In this document: piece by piece, positions 9,529 to 23,965 of the stretch | Position numbering within the stretch: position 1 is the first letter of the stretch | Layout of the letters: each line of letters begins with the position of its first letter | Made by a program: the position numbers and the translations under genes | Origin: Klebsiella indica | GTDB lineage: Bacteria > Pseudomonadota > Gammaproteobacteria > Enterobacterales > Enterobacteriaceae | Length of the DNA stretch: 64,000 bases | Reading direction: 5' to 3' | Assembly: GCF_005860775.1 (NCBI RefSeq) | Contig: NZ_VCHQ01000020.1 | Coordinates: 1-64,000, forward strand | The notes under the pieces: generated by a model | The model's input: the letters and a program-made list of their open reading frames with translations, nothing else | Told to the model about the DNA's origin: nothing | Databases searched by the model: none

Positions 9529-10513
9529 TCCTTCAGACGGCTGAGGCCCCGTAGCCCCGGTAAGCGCAGCGCCACCGGGGGGTGACGAGCGAGTTTTCGC
9601 CACCCTGCCCGTATTTTTGTCAGGTGACGGCTGACGCCTTACCGGACCTGGAAACCGCATAAATACAGGCCCTGCGCCACGGGTTCCGTTCACCGTAATC
9701 CCGCAGAAAATGGATGACTGTCGCCCGTGAACGGGTAAAGGGGGAGAAAACCGTCTCCCCCTTTACTATCCCCGCGGTCCCGCAAAGAAACCGGTGCTGC
9801 GCACTGCGCTCACCTCCCGACCCTCAGCCTGCGGTCGGCTCAACTCGGCGTCATGCCTCGATTCGCCTCTGTCCGCCATCCCTGGCGTCCAGCCCTTGTC
9901 TTCGGGTCTCCGGCTCGCCGGTTTCAGCGGGCACCAGGGCATCGCTGCGGGTTTTGTGCTTTCAGCAGGATATTCGTCGCTGCTTAATAGAAAATAGAAA
10001 ACCTGTGTTTTATTACCTTCAGCGGTCAGGCAGTTGCAGGTTTACTGCGGGCTCACCGCCGGGGGGGTGGGCGCATCAGGGAAACCTGGCGGGAACGCAG
10101 GCGCGCATCCAGGACTGGCGGCCAGGACGGCGGCCAGAGGCTGAGTCGTGACAGGACAAAATTGCCCGGAGCAATTTTGAACAGCGCTTGCGCTGGCCCT
10201 GAAAGGGCGAGTCCCAGGGATGGGACGAGTAATCACGAGTCGCGCCCGGTCCGCCAGATGAAGCCGGAGTGGAGCGGACCGCGAAGCGGCAGGTTTCCAG
10301 CGCCATGCCGGGGGTGCAGGGGGACGAGCGAAACGTCCCCCTGCCCGTTCACACGCTGTGGAGATAACGAATATCCTCGTACTGACGGTGAACGGAACAG
10401 CCCTCTGAACCGGAATGTGAAGCGGGTTTGAGCGTGATGCCAAATCTGCATGAGATATTGCGTCCGCATTTTTGCCGGGTGGCGGCTGACGCCTTACCCG
10501 GCCTACTCACTCT
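9529..10513 (+). repeat. Array B copy 1 (long form)
   Basis: The G-rich stem-loop is at 9735-9766. This copy has the long hairpin-rich block at about 10145-10300 (GGACAAAATTGCCCGGAGCAATTTTG, CAGCGCTTGCGCTG, GGCCCTGAAAGGGC, then GGGGGACGAGCGAAACGTCCCCC), as also found in A and partly in C. It ends in a Y-like REP near 10475-10505. Confidence 0.8.
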
Positions 10514-11320
10514 GAGCGCCCGTAGCCCCGGTAAGCGCAGCGCCACCGGGGGATGAGAGGCCGGTTTTAGCTACCATGCCTGCATTCTTGTCAGGTGGCG
10601 GCTGACGCCTTACCTGACCTGGAAAACCATAAATACAGGCCCTGCGCCACGGGTTCCGTTCACCGTAATCCCGCAGAAAATGGATGACCGTCGCCCGTGA
10701 ACGGGTAAAGGGGGAGAAAACCGTCTCCCCTTTACAATCCCCGCGGTCCCGCAAAGAAACCGGTGCTGCGCACTGCGCTCACCTCCCGGCCCTCAGCCTG
10801 CGGTCGGCTCAACTCGGCGTCATGCCTCGATTCGCCTCTGGCCGCCATCCCTGGCGTCCAGCCCTTGTCTTCGGGTCTCCGGTTCGCCGGTTTCAGCGGG
10901 CACCAGGGCATCGCTGTGGGTTTTGTGGTTTCAGCAGGGTATTCGTCGCTGTCGGTCTTTCAGATGAGGGCGGTATTTTCCCCAGTTTTTTATCACTTTC
11001 AGCGGTCAGGCAGTTGCAGGTTTACTGCGGGCTCACCGCCGGGGGGGTGGGCGCATCAGGGAAACCTGGCGGGAACGCAGGCGCACATCCAGGACTGGCC
11101 GCCAGGACGGCGGCCAGAGGCTGAGTCGCGGCAAGGATGCCGCGTCTCAGCCGGTCCGCCAGATGAAGCCGGAGTGGAGCGGACCGCGCAGCGGCAGGTT
11201 TCCAGCGCAATGCCGGGGGTCATGGGGGCGAGCGAAACGCCCCCATGCCGTTCACCGGCTGCGGAGATAACATATATCCTCGTACTGACGGTGAACGGAA
11301 CAGCCCTCTGAACCGGAATA
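10514..11320 (+). repeat. Array B copy 2 (short form)
   Basis: The stem-loop is at 10705-10735. The long block of copy 1 is replaced by a short CTGAGTCGCGGCAAGGATGCC linker near 11120-11145. About 330 bases (10684-11033) are almost the same as 11469-11818 in copy 3, which points to recent duplication or gene conversion. Confidence 0.8.
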
Positions 11321-12270
11321 TGAGGCGCCACCGGGGGATAACAGGCCGGTTTTCGCTACCATGCCCGTATTTTTGCCGGGTGGCGGCTGACGCCTTACCT
11401 GACCTGGAAAACCATAAATACAGGCCCTGCGCCACGGGTTCCGTTCACCGTAATCCCGCAGAAAATGGATGACTGTCGCCCGTGAACGGGTAAAGGGGGA
11501 GAAAACCGTCTCCCCTTTACAATCCCCGCGGTCCCGCAAAGAAACCGGTGCTGCGCACTGCGCTCACCTCCCGGCCCTCAGCCTGCGGTCGGCTCAACTC
11601 GGCGTCATGCCTCGATTCGCCTCTGGCCGCCATCCCTGGCGTCCAGCCCTTGTCTTCGGGTCTCCGGTTCGCCGGTTTCAGCGGGCACCAGGGCATCGCT
11701 GTGGGTTTTGTGGTTTCAGCAGGGTATTCGTCGCTGTCGGTCTTTCAGATGAGGGCGGTATTTTCCCCAGTTTTTTATCACTTTCAGCGGTCAGGCAGTT
11801 GCAGGTTTACTGCGGGCTCACCGCATGGGGGTTGGGCGCATCAGGGAAACCTGGCGGGAACGCAGGCGCGCATCCAGGACTGGCCGCCAGGACGGCGGCC
11901 AGAGGCTGAGTCGCGGCAAGGATGCCGCGTCTCAGCCGGTCCGCCAGATGAAGCCGGAGTGGAGCGGACCGCGCAGCGGCAGGTTTCCAGCGCAATGCCG
12001 TTCACCGGCTGCGGAGATAACATATATCCTCGTACTGACGGTGAACGGAACAGCCCACGGAACCGGAATATGAGGCGCCACCGGGGGATAACAGGCCGGT
12101 TTTCGCTACCATGCCCGCATTTTTGCCGGGTGGCGGCTGACGCCTTACCCGGCCTACTCACTGAACCAGAATGTGAAGCAGGTTTGAGCGTGATGCCGAA
12201 TCTGCATGAGATATTGCGTCCGCATTTTTGCCGGGTGGCGGCTGATGCCTTACCCGACCTACTCACTCTG
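11321..12270 (+). repeat. Array B copy 3 (short form)
   Basis: The stem-loop is at 11490-11520. It differs from copy 2 mainly by ATGGGGGTTGGG in place of CGGGGGGGTGGG near 11825, a form also seen in arrays A and C. It ends with two Y-like REPs around 12120-12150 and 12220-12262. Confidence 0.8.
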
Positions 12271-12309
12271 TAGAACCGATCAAGCGACGTAGGCCCGCGC
12301 AAGCGAAGC

Positions 12310-12360
12310 GCCGCCGGGCAATTGCTGAAAAACGCACGTTGTCAGCAATTACCCGGCGGC
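12310..12360. repeat. Long stem-loop between repeat array B and the nifY terminator
   Basis: GCCGCCGGGCAATTGCTGA pairs with TCAGCAATTACCCGGCGGC (19-base arms, one mismatch) around a loop of about 13 bases. The GCCGCCGGGC ends resemble a REP palindrome but the stem is longer. There is no T run next to it, so it is not a simple terminator. Confidence 0.7.
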
Positions 12361-12404
12361 ATGGGCCGCGTAGACGGCACGCATTCCACCGCTCCCGGTA
12401 ACGC

Positions 12405-12430
12405 TAAAAAAGCCCGCGGGGTCAGCGGGC
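12405..12430 (-). terminator. Rho-independent terminator of nifHDKTY
   Basis: On the minus strand GCCCGCTGACCCCGCGGGC forms a hairpin followed by TTTTTT. It lies 20 bases past the nifY stop and ends the HDKTY transcript before the repeats. Confidence 0.9.
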
Positions 12431-12449
12431 AACAGGCACAATACAGGGA

Positions 12450-13112
12450 TTAAAAAACGCGCTCCTCCAGAGGGTTATCCCTGTTAAGTCGCTTCGCCAG
12501 CCACGGCGGTAAACGCCCTGCCAGCAGCGTATTGATCGCGTCGCACTGGGCCTGAATAGTGGTACCGGGCTGCGCTTTCATCGGATGTACCCGGTGACGA
12601 ATCAGCCGGGCGGCGGCAGGCCCGCCAATCTCCTGACAAAACAGCAACTGGCAGTCGTCCACAAGCCGGGCGCGCACTTCGCCGGGCTCCTGCTGGAGGG
12701 GCGCGGAGGGATAGCGGCGCAGATCGTACAGCCAGCCGCCTTGCTCATCGAACGCATAGATAAAAAACAGCCGCCCCTGACCGAAATGACCGTTAATCGC
12801 CAGACCATCCTGCGAGCAAAAGGCGACCCGCAGCTGCGGCGTGCGCTGAGCGGGGCGAATGATACGTAAATGGGCGGGCAGTTCGCCTCGCAGACAAGAC
12901 ATCACCCGTGACCAGCGGGCGGGAGACATCACCGCATCAGGCGAGGGAAAGCGGGCGGCTAATTGCGTTTGCGTCAGGGTGGACAGCCGCGATGGCGTCA
13001 GCGTCTCTCCGCTCTCCTGCGCCAGCCAGTCCAGGATTTGCGCCGGTTGCAGGTCCGGTAAAGTCTGAAACAGCGCCAGCAGACGCCAGAAAAGGGTATC
13101 GTTGTCGGACAT
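12450..13112 (-). CDS. nifY: NifY, apo-MoFe-protein and FeMo-cofactor binding protein
   Basis: 220 aa. The N-terminal part (about 1-90) is helical, as in NifY/NafY. The C-terminal part (about 92-200) is the NifX-like cofactor-binding fold (LRVAFCSQDGLAINGHFGQG). NifY is known to attach to apo-nitrogenase and assist cofactor insertion. It starts 10 bp after nifT, with AAGGAG before ATG 13112, and is last in the HDKTY unit. Confidence 0.94.
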   Translation of the reverse strand: MSDNDTLFWRLLALFQTLPDLQPAQILDWLAQESGETLTPSRLSTLTQTQLAARFPSPDAVMSPARWSRVMSCLRGELPAHLRIIRPAQRTPQLRVAFCSQDGLAINGHFGQGRLFFIYAFDEQGGWLYDLRRYPSAPLQQEPGEVRARLVDDCQLLFCQEIGGPAAARLIRHRVHPMKAQPGTTIQAQCDAINTLLAGRLPPWLAKRLNRDNPLEERVF

Positions 13113-13122
13113 CTTCAGCTCC

Positions 13123-13341
13123 TTATAGCAGCGTATTGCGGGTCGCGCGCAGGCTTACCGGGAAGACAGGCCGTGCAGGCTGAGGATTAACGTAATAACA
13201 GCGTCCTCCTTCCAGCGAAATGGCGCCGCCCCAGCGATCGGCGTCGTTATGCTCAATCTGTATCACACGCGCTTCCAGGTCCTGTTTGGCGATATAGGCA
13301 TACAGATCCGCGCCGCGCTCACGAAAAATCACGATGGGCAT
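13123..13341 (-). CDS. nifT: NifT/FixU family small protein
   Basis: 72 aa, family length. It has the NifT pattern MPIVIFRERGADLYAYIAKQ, with a GGAISLEGGRCYYV segment. The function is unknown; deletion in Klebsiella is reported to have little effect. It has a clear AGGAGGG site and lies between nifK and nifY. Confidence 0.93.
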   Translation of the reverse strand: MPIVIFRERGADLYAYIAKQDLEARVIQIEHNDADRWGGAISLEGGRCYYVNPQPARPVFPVSLRATRNTLL

Positions 13342-13380
13342 ATTCCCTCCTGGCCCCGCATAATGCGGGGCGCCTGATGG

Positions 13381-14943
13381 TTAACGGACGAGGTCGAAGC
13401 TGTAATCGGTTTTACCCAACTGGCTGGTATCGCTATCCAGTTTCTCCAGTACCGCGTTGACCAGCGTTGTCACAATCTGCATTGCGCCTTCATAGCCCCA
13501 GGTGGTCTGGCGGTGCAGATGGTGACGGTCAAACAGCGGAAAGCCGAGACGGATGAGCGGTACTTCAAAGGCTTTGCCCTTTGCCAGGGTATCGCGCTGA
13601 ATAAACTTGCCGTAAGAGTTGCCAATCATAAAATCCGGCTGACGGGTGAACATCAGCGAACGGAAGTGCCACAGATCGCAGTTGATAAACACTTCGCTTT
13701 CACGCCCGTAGGGCGAGGCATCAAGCATTTTCTTCATCGCTTTTTGCCAGCGTTTGTTGGCGTTATGGCTCAGAATAACCGTCGGCTCGCAGCCCAGCTC
13801 CAGCAGGAAGCGAGTCAGCCCCATGACAAAATCCGGGTCGCCGTAGAGGCCAAATTTCTTGCCATGCAGCCAGGTGTGGGAATCGAGCATCATATCCACC
13901 AGCCGTCCGCGCTCAAGGGTGAGGGCGTCGGGAATCGGTTTGCCGCTAAGCCGGCTGACGGTCATCAGCAGTTCGTCGGTGGCGCTCAGCCCCAGCGGGA
14001 TCGCCACTTCAGTCGCGGGCTGATTCCACATCTCCTGAACCACTTTTTTACTCTTCAGCAACTGCCACGGTTGCAGCAGCAGCGTATCAATGGCGTCCGG
14101 GGCCTCTTTTATCTCCTGCTGGCTGGTGCCGCCCGCATACATCCGATAATGCCCATCGGCAGGGGTATCGAGCACCTCTGACGGGTCGGAAAGCAGGCTG
14201 CACGGCACCGCCATCTGTTGCATCATCCGCTTTAATACGCGAAAGTTGCCGAGATAGGTTTCAAAACCGGTCACCAGATTGAGCTTTTTCAGTTTACCTG
14301 GCTGCCCCTGGTAGTCGGCGGTAAAGGTTTTGGCGAACCCTTCAAACATATTGTCCCAGCCGGTGACGTGGCTACCGATAAAGCTTGGCGTATGGGCGTG
14401 CGGCACGGCGATGCTGCTGTCGACAAAACCATCTTTTTTGGCGTTGGCGATAAACGCCTGCAGGTCATCGCCGATAACTTCCGCCATGCAGGTGGTCGAG
14501 ACGGCGATGATCTCCGGTTTGTATAGCGCGCTGGCGTTCTGCAGGCCCTTGTTCATATTGTTGTTGCCGCCGAAAACCGCCGCGTCTTCGGTCATTGAGT
14601 CGGAAACGCAGGCGATCGGCTCCTTGAAATGGCGGTTAAAATAGGTGCGAAAGTAGGCCACGCACCCCTGGGAACCGTGTACATAGGGCAGGGTGTTGGC
14701 AAATCCGAGCGCACAGAGCACCGCGCCCAGCGGCTGGCAGGCTTTCGCCGGATCGACGGTCAGGGCTTCGCGCTGGAAATTGAGCGCTTCATATTCGGCG
14801 GTGGTCGTCCAGTCGAAGACCTCCTGCACGCGCTGCGCGTCATACGCCTCTTCCATACCGCGTTTATTGCGGAACAGTTGCTGATATTCATCTTGTTCGA
14901 ATAGCGGATAGCAGCTATTAATTTTCTCAATTGTTTGGCTCAT
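13381..14943 (-). CDS. nifK: NifK, nitrogenase MoFe protein beta subunit
   Basis: 520 aa from ATG 14943 (MSQTIEKINSCYPLFEQDEY), after GGGAGGAGAAC. With NifD it forms the alpha2beta2 dinitrogenase and holds P-cluster cysteines, visible in KACQPLGAV, VHGSQGCVAY and STTCMAEVIGDD. It is very close to the Klebsiella NifK sequence along its whole length. No damage is seen. Confidence 0.98.
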   Translation of the reverse strand: MSQTIEKINSCYPLFEQDEYQQLFRNKRGMEEAYDAQRVQEVFDWTTTAEYEALNFQREALTVDPAKACQPLGAVLCALGFANTLPYVHGSQGCVAYFRTYFNRHFKEPIACVSDSMTEDAAVFGGNNNMNKGLQNASALYKPEIIAVSTTCMAEVIGDDLQAFIANAKKDGFVDSSIAVPHAHTPSFIGSHVTGWDNMFEGFAKTFTADYQGQPGKLKKLNLVTGFETYLGNFRVLKRMMQQMAVPCSLLSDPSEVLDTPADGHYRMYAGGTSQQEIKEAPDAIDTLLLQPWQLLKSKKVVQEMWNQPATEVAIPLGLSATDELLMTVSRLSGKPIPDALTLERGRLVDMMLDSHTWLHGKKFGLYGDPDFVMGLTRFLLELGCEPTVILSHNANKRWQKAMKKMLDASPYGRESEVFINCDLWHFRSLMFTRQPDFMIGNSYGKFIQRDTLAKGKAFEVPLIRLGFPLFDRHHLHRQTTWGYEGAMQIVTTLVNAVLEKLDSDTSQLGKTDYSFDLVR

Positions 14944-14998
14944 GGTGTTCTCCTCCCGCGCCACAAATCGGTGAACAGACGGGACAGTGAGTGGGCAA

Positions 14999-16447
14999 TC
15001 ACGCAGACTTCAGCCACGGAGCGGTCAGTTCGCTCCACGCCGGGTTGTTTAAGGTCATATCCATATCGCGGGCGAAAATAGCGAAACCATCGTAGCCGTG
15101 GTACGGGCCGGAATAGTCCCACGAGTGCATCTGGCGGAACGGCACGCCCATTTTCTGGAAGATGTACTTTTCCTTGATGCCGGAGCCGATCAGATCGGGC
15201 TTCAGCGCCTTAACGAAGGCCTCCAGCTCATAGCTGCTGGCATCATCGAACAGCAGGGTTCCCTCTTTCAGTTCCGGCAGGGTGCGGTCGTAATCATCGT
15301 TATGGCCAAACTCATACCCGGAAGCGATGATCTCCATGCCCAGATCCTCATAGGCGCCGATAACGTGGCGTGGCCGCAGGCCGCCCATATAGAGCAGCAC
15401 CTTGCGCCCCTCCAGGCGCGGACGATATTTGGCGATAATCGCCGCCATTTGCGCCTCGTATCGGGCGATCACCGCCTCGGCGTTGGCGCGAATGGTGTCG
15501 TCAAACTGGTCGGCGATTTTGCGCAACGATTCGGCGATTTTGGTTGGCCCGAAGAAGTTGTACTCCATCCACGGAATCTGATGCTTTTCCTCCATATGCC
15601 GGGCAATGTAGTTCATCGAACGGTAGCAGTGGACGAGGTTCAGCTTCACGAATGGCGTATTTTCCATTTCGACCAGCGTACCGTCGCCGGACCACTGCGC
15701 AACGACCCGTAACCCCATCTCTTCAAGCAGAATGCGCGAAGCCCAGGCATCGCCGCCGATGTTATAGTCGCCGATAATCGCCACATCGTAAGGCGTGGCT
15801 TCAAACGGCTGCCCTTCGCGGTTGTTCAGCACCCAGTCGCGTACCACGTCGTTGGCGATATGGTGCCCCAGCGACTGCGATACGCCGCGAAAGCCTTCGC
15901 AGCGAACCGGGATCACCGGTTTATTCAGCGCTTTGCTGCTGGCATTCGCCACGGCGCTGATATCATCGCCAATCAACCCCACCGGACATTCCGACTGAAT
16001 GGTGATGCCTTTTGTGAGCGGGAACAGCAGCTCCATTTCTTCAATCAGTTTGCTGAGTTTTTTATCGCCGCCGAAGACGATGTCGCGCTCCTGGAAATCT
16101 GAGGTGAAGTTCAGCGTGCCAAAACTCTCGACGCCGCTGACGCCGGTGTAATAGTTGCGTCGTCCGGCGCGCGAGTACTGGCCGCAGCCGATCGGCCCGT
16201 GGGAAATATGAGCCATATCTTTAATTGGCCCAAAAACCACCCCTTTGGAACCCGCATACGCGCAGCCGCGCACGGTCATCACGCCGGGTTGCGATTTGCG
16301 GTTGGAGGTCATGCACTTGCCAACGCTTTCCATTTGCGGATCGCTGACCATCATGTGCTTTTTACGCTCTTTACGCGTGGTTTCCGGGAACACCTCCAGG
16401 ACTTCCTGGATGAGCGCCAGATTACGTTCGCCTGTTGCGTTGGTCAT
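14999..16447 (-). CDS. nifD: NifD, nitrogenase MoFe protein alpha subunit
   Basis: 482 aa from ATG 16447 ([16 protein letters not shown]). An ATG two codons upstream is too close to the AGGA site. It carries the active-site FeMo-co. P-cluster cysteines are in [26 protein letters not shown] and [11 protein letters not shown]. The cofactor cysteine is in [10 protein letters not shown] and the cofactor histidine in [14 protein letters not shown]. It is 16 bp from nifH and co-transcribed with nifK. It is intact and Klebsiella-like. Confidence 0.98.
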   Translation of the reverse strand: MTNATGERNLALIQEVLEVFPETTRKERKKHMMVSDPQMESVGKCMTSNRKSQPGVMTVRGCAYAGSKGVVFGPIKDMAHISHGPIGCGQYSRAGRRNYYTGVSGVESFGTLNFTSDFQERDIVFGGDKKLSKLIEEMELLFPLTKGITIQSECPVGLIGDDISAVANASSKALNKPVIPVRCEGFRGVSQSLGHHIANDVVRDWVLNNREGQPFEATPYDVAIIGDYNIGGDAWASRILLEEMGLRVVAQWSGDGTLVEMENTPFVKLNLVHCYRSMNYIARHMEEKHQIPWMEYNFFGPTKIAESLRKIADQFDDTIRANAEAVIARYEAQMAAIIAKYRPRLEGRKVLLYMGGLRPRHVIGAYEDLGMEIIASGYEFGHNDDYDRTLPELKEGTLLFDDASSYELEAFVKALKPDLIGSGIKEKYIFQKMGVPFRQMHSWDYSGPYHGYDGFAIFARDMDMTLNNPAWSELTAPWLKSA

Positions 16448-16463
16448 GGTCATTATCCTGTGA

Positions 16464-17444
<981 letters not shown>

Positions 17445-17496
17445 TTAAAATCCCTGCGGCAGGGGTAAAACAAAACGGCACAATAAGGCGACCAAA

Positions 17497-17512
17497 TGTG
17501 AGAAACAGAACA
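17497..17512. promoter_or_regulatory. NifA upstream activator site for nifH
   Basis: The minus strand reads TGTTCTGTTTCTCACA (TGT-N10-ACA), about 130 bases upstream of the predicted nifH start. The site lies between the divergent nifH and nifJ promoters. Confidence 0.9.
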
Positions 17513-17542
17513 ATTCCACGCGTCGGACCGATTGTGGCGCTT

Positions 17543-17558
17543 TGTCGCCTGTTCAACA
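17543..17558. promoter_or_regulatory. NifA upstream activator site for nifJ
   Basis: TGTCGCCTGTTCAACA fits TGT-N10-ACA and lies about 140 bases upstream of the predicted nifJ start. Together with the nifH site it can serve both divergent promoters. Confidence 0.85.
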
Positions 17559-17664
17559 GCTTGTCGCGTGCTGTGTCTTATTCCGCGCAATCTCTCTGCG
17601 CAATACCGGGCGGTTATTTAAATAACGTGCTGAATTTACAGTAACTATTTTGTTATGCGCGAGC

Positions 17665-17680
17665 TGGCACAGGCTGTGCT
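17665..17680 (+). promoter_or_regulatory. Sigma-54 promoter of nifJ
   Basis: TGGCACAGGCTGTGCT has GG-N10-GC spacing and the consensus TGGCAC -24 box. The leader to the nifJ ATG is about 58 bases. Confidence 0.9.
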
Positions 17681-17748
17681 TGAGGCCATCACTGGGTTTG
17701 CCGCTTTCCGACGCGGCGAAGATGCCTCTCACCTTCGAGGATTGAACA

Positions 17749-21264
<3,516 letters not shown>

Positions 21265-21305
21265 CGCGAGGCAACGGCGGGCGGGCAAGAGGCTGCGCCA
21301 GCGGT

Positions 21306-21617
21306 TTATTCTTCTTGCTGCATCACCCTGAGCAGCGTATCCAGCAGGCCGGGAAAACGCGCGTTTAAATCTTCCCGGCGCAGCGAAATCAAGTTTTCCC
21401 GCCCCTGAGGCCGTTGCCAGATCACGCCGCTGTCGCGCAGTACGCGCCAGTGGTGGGTCATGGTCGATTTGGCCACATCCTCATGACGCAGAGCGTTACA
21501 GCTCTGCTCGCTGCCGTCGGCAAGGATGCGAATAATCTCCAGACGGAGCGGATTACCGAGGGCGAAAAGGACATTTTCGAGGCGAATTTGTTCAGGTTCG
21601 GGGTGATTGGCGATCAT
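21306..21617 (-). CDS. ArsR/SmtB-type helix-turn-helix regulator
   Basis: 103 aa from ATG 21617 (MIANHPEPEQIRLENVLFAL), after AGGAATATT. The winged helix includes LGNPLRLEIIRILADGSEQSCN and the recognition helix VAKSTMTHHWRVLRDSGVI. There is no CxC metal motif and no evident metal-binding histidine pair, so the signal is not predicted. It ends about 40 bp from the nifJ stop (convergent) and its start faces the second EF-G gene across 237 bp, so local control of that gene is the simplest reading (inference). Confidence 0.85.
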   Translation of the reverse strand: MIANHPEPEQIRLENVLFALGNPLRLEIIRILADGSEQSCNALRHEDVAKSTMTHHWRVLRDSGVIWQRPQGRENLISLRREDLNARFPGLLDTLLRVMQQEE

Positions 21618-21768
21618 AATATTCCTGTGTCGGCGGTTGCGCCGCTCTGCAAGCGGCGGCCCGTATCGGCGGCTGGCCGGTAATATACTCAAACTGCGGT
21701 TCTAACGCCACGGGCGTCGTCGCAGCTTTACCGATAGTTACGATAGCAAAAATAGTTCGAATATACTC

Positions 21769-21780
21769 GTACAATTGTAC
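21769..21780. promoter_or_regulatory. Palindrome in the regulator/EF-G intergenic region, candidate operator
   Basis: GTACAATTGTAC is a perfect 12-base palindrome within an AT-rich stretch framed by ATAGT (21752) and ACTAT. ArsR-family proteins bind such dyads near their own promoters. No binding data; the assignment is inference. Confidence 0.4.
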
Positions 21781-21854
21781 TATGATAGATGCGGTTGAAT
21801 AAATCGCGGCGTATCCGGCCGCTAACTGACAGTCAAAATGACTAAGGACGCATC

Positions 21855-23957
21855 ATGCCCCGACCCATCCCCCTCGAACGTTATCGCAACATCGGTATCT
21901 CCGCGCATATCGATGCCGGTAAAACCACCACCACCGAGCGTATCCTGTTTTACACCGGGATGAGCCACAAGCTGGGGGAAGTACACGATGGCGCGGCAAT
22001 CACCGACTGGATGGCGCAGGAGCAGGAGCGTGGGATCACCATTACTTCCGCGGCGGTAAGCTGTTTCTGGCCCGGCATGGACCGCCGCTTCGCGCCGCAT
22101 CGCATTAATATTATCGACACCCCCGGGCACGTGGATTTCACTATTGAAGTGGAGCGTTCCATGCGGGTACTCGACGGCGCGGTAATGGTTTACGACTCCG
22201 TCGGCGGCGTACAGCCGCAATCGGAAACCGTCTGGCGGCAGGCGAATAAATATCACGTCCCGCGGCTGGCCTTTGTTAACAAGATGGACCGTCCCGGCGC
22301 GGATTTTTTCCGCGTGGTGCAGATGATGAAAGATCGCCTGAAAGCGAATCCGGTGCCGATTGTTATTCCGGTAGGCGCGGAAGATCACTTCACCGGCGTG
22401 GTGGATCTGATCACGATGCGCGCCATTTTGTGGGATGACGCTACCCAGGGGATGACCTTCAGCTATGTTCCGGTGCCCGATGAGCTTCTGGATACCGCCC
22501 GGCAGTGGCGGGAAAAAATGGTTTCCGCCGCCGCGGAAGCCAGCGATGAACTGATGGATAAGTATCTGGAAACCGGCGATTTGAGCGAGGCGGAAATCGT
22601 TGCCGGGCTGCGTCAGCGTACCGTGAAGGGCGAAATCCAGGCGGTACTGTGCGGCAGCGCGTTTAAAAATAAGGGCGTACAGCGGATGCTTGATGCGGTG
22701 GTTGAGCTGATGCCGTCGCCGCTGGATATTCCGGCGATTCAGGGCGTGGATGAGAAAGGGCGGCCCGCCGAACGTCATCCTGGCGATGACGAACCGTTCT
22801 CGGCGCTGGCCTTTAAACTGATGACCGACCCCTATGTCGGGCAACTGACCTTTATCCGCGTCTATTCCGGTACGCTGAAAAAAGGCGATGCGGTGTGGAA
22901 CCCGGTGAAAGAGAAGAAAGAGCGCATCGGCAGGATCGTGCTGATGCAGGCCAACGATCGCCATGAGGTGGATGAACTGCACGCCGGGGATATTGCCGCC
23001 TGTGTTGGCCTGAAGGATGTCACCACCGGCGATACGCTGTGCGACCCGGATGCGATCATCACGCTGGAGCGGATGGCGTTTCCGGAACCGGTGATTTCGC
23101 TGGCGATTGAACCGAAGACCAAAGCCGATCAGGAGAAAATGGGCATCGCCCTGCAACGACTGGCGGCGGAAGATCCGTCGTTTCGTCTGCACACGGACGA
23201 GGAGTCTGGTCAGACGATTATTTCCGGGATGGGCGAGTTGCATCTGGAGATTATCGTTGACCGGATGAAACGTGAGTTTGCCGTTGACGCGAATATTGGC
23301 CGTCCGCAGGTGACCTATCGCGAAACGATCCGCAAAACGGTCAAAGAGGTGGAAGGCAAGTTTGTTCGCCAGTCCGGCGGGAAAGGGCAGTATGGTCACG
23401 TGGTGCTGACCCTTGAACCGCTGGCGCCGGGGAGCGGCTTTGTGTTTGAAGATGCCACGAAAGGCGGCGTGGTGCCGCGCGAGTACATTCCTTCCGTGGA
23501 AAAAGGGCTGCGCGAAGCGATGGGCAGCGGCGTGCTGGCGGGGTACCCGGTGGTGGATATCAAAGCGACCCTGACCTTTGGCTCGTATCATGAGGTCGAC
23601 TCTTCGGAAATGGCTTTTCGCATGGCGGCGATATTCGGTTTCAAGGAGGGGGCGCGCAGAGCTGACCCGGTGATCCTTGAGCCGGTGATGCATGTGGAAG
23701 TGGAAACGCCGGAAGAGTACGCCGGGAATATCATGGGCGATCTCTCTTCCCGCCGGGGGATGGTACAGGGGATGGAGGCGCGTTTCGGTAGCCAGATTAT
23801 CCGCGCCGACGTGCCGCTGGCCGAGATGTTTGGCTATTCCACCACTCTGCGTTCGATGTCCCAGGGGCGGGCGACCTATAGCATGGAATTCCATCATTAT
23901 GCGGAAGCGCCGCGTAACGTGGCGGAGGCGATTATCGCCAGCCGGGCGAAAGGCTAA
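21855..23957 (+). CDS. Second elongation factor G (FusA paralogue)
   Basis: 700 aa, the length of housekeeping EF-G. All GTPase motifs are intact: [12 protein letters not shown] (G1), RGITITSA (G2), DTPGH (G3), NKMD (G4) and GSAFKNKG (G5). Domains II to V are complete, with [12 protein letters not shown] in domain IV and [14 protein letters not shown] further on. It is clearly close to E. coli FusA but differs throughout, for example [12 protein letters not shown] against MARTTPIARYRN. Housekeeping fusA lies in the str operon with rpsL, rpsG and tufA; none of these is here, so this is an extra copy. It has a good ribosome site (AAGGA). It is a single gene between the regulator and array C. 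Confidence 0.9.
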   Translation: MPRPIPLERYRNIGISAHIDAGKTTTTERILFYTGMSHKLGEVHDGAAITDWMAQEQERGITITSAAVSCFWPGMDRRFAPHRINIIDTPGHVDFTIEVERSMRVLDGAVMVYDSVGGVQPQSETVWRQANKYHVPRLAFVNKMDRPGADFFRVVQMMKDRLKANPVPIVIPVGAEDHFTGVVDLITMRAILWDDATQGMTFSYVPVPDELLDTARQWREKMVSAAAEASDELMDKYLETGDLSEAEIVAGLRQRTVKGEIQAVLCGSAFKNKGVQRMLDAVVELMPSPLDIPAIQGVDEKGRPAERHPGDDEPFSALAFKLMTDPYVGQLTFIRVYSGTLKKGDAVWNPVKEKKERIGRIVLMQANDRHEVDELHAGDIAACVGLKDVTTGDTLCDPDAIITLERMAFPEPVISLAIEPKTKADQEKMGIALQRLAAEDPSFRLHTDEESGQTIISGMGELHLEIIVDRMKREFAVDANIGRPQVTYRETIRKTVKEVEGKFVRQSGGKGQYGHVVLTLEPLAPGSGFVFEDATKGGVVPREYIPSVEKGLREAMGSGVLAGYPVVDIKATLTFGSYHEVDSSEMAFRMAAIFGFKEGARRADPVILEPVMHVEVETPEEYAGNIMGDLSSRRGMVQGMEARFGSQIIRADVPLAEMFGYSTTLRSMSQGRATYSMEFHHYAEAPRNVAEAIIASRAKG

Positions 23958-23965
23958 ATAACGTT

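Larger units (their letters stand above)
9529..12270 (+). repeat. Mosaic repeat array B: three tandem copies of a REP-bounded ~0.8-1 kb unit
   Basis: No gene is supported in this 2.7-kb stretch. It is three copies of one composite unit in the same direction. Each copy runs in this order: Z-like REP, Y-like REP, GTTCCGTTCACCGTAATCCC segment, GTAAAGGGGGAG/CTCCCC stem-loop, a conserved core of about 300 bases, a short variable stretch, a core starting CAGCGGTCAGGCAGTTGCAGG, a hairpin-rich block, and a closing Y-like REP. It sits between the terminator after nifY and the nifE promoter. Frames open on both strands give unrelated Arg/Pro-rich peptides. Confidence 0.88.

Noticed and set aside
9496-12302. 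Many 60-240 codon open frames in array B, some repeated between copies
   Set aside because: They recur only because the DNA recurs. Frames on both strands are equally open, and hairpins fall inside them. I treat them as non-coding.
21822-23897. A 691-codon open frame antisense to the EF-G gene
   Set aside because: It is a shadow of a GC-rich, biased-codon gene; the plus-strand EF-G has full family motifs and a good start.
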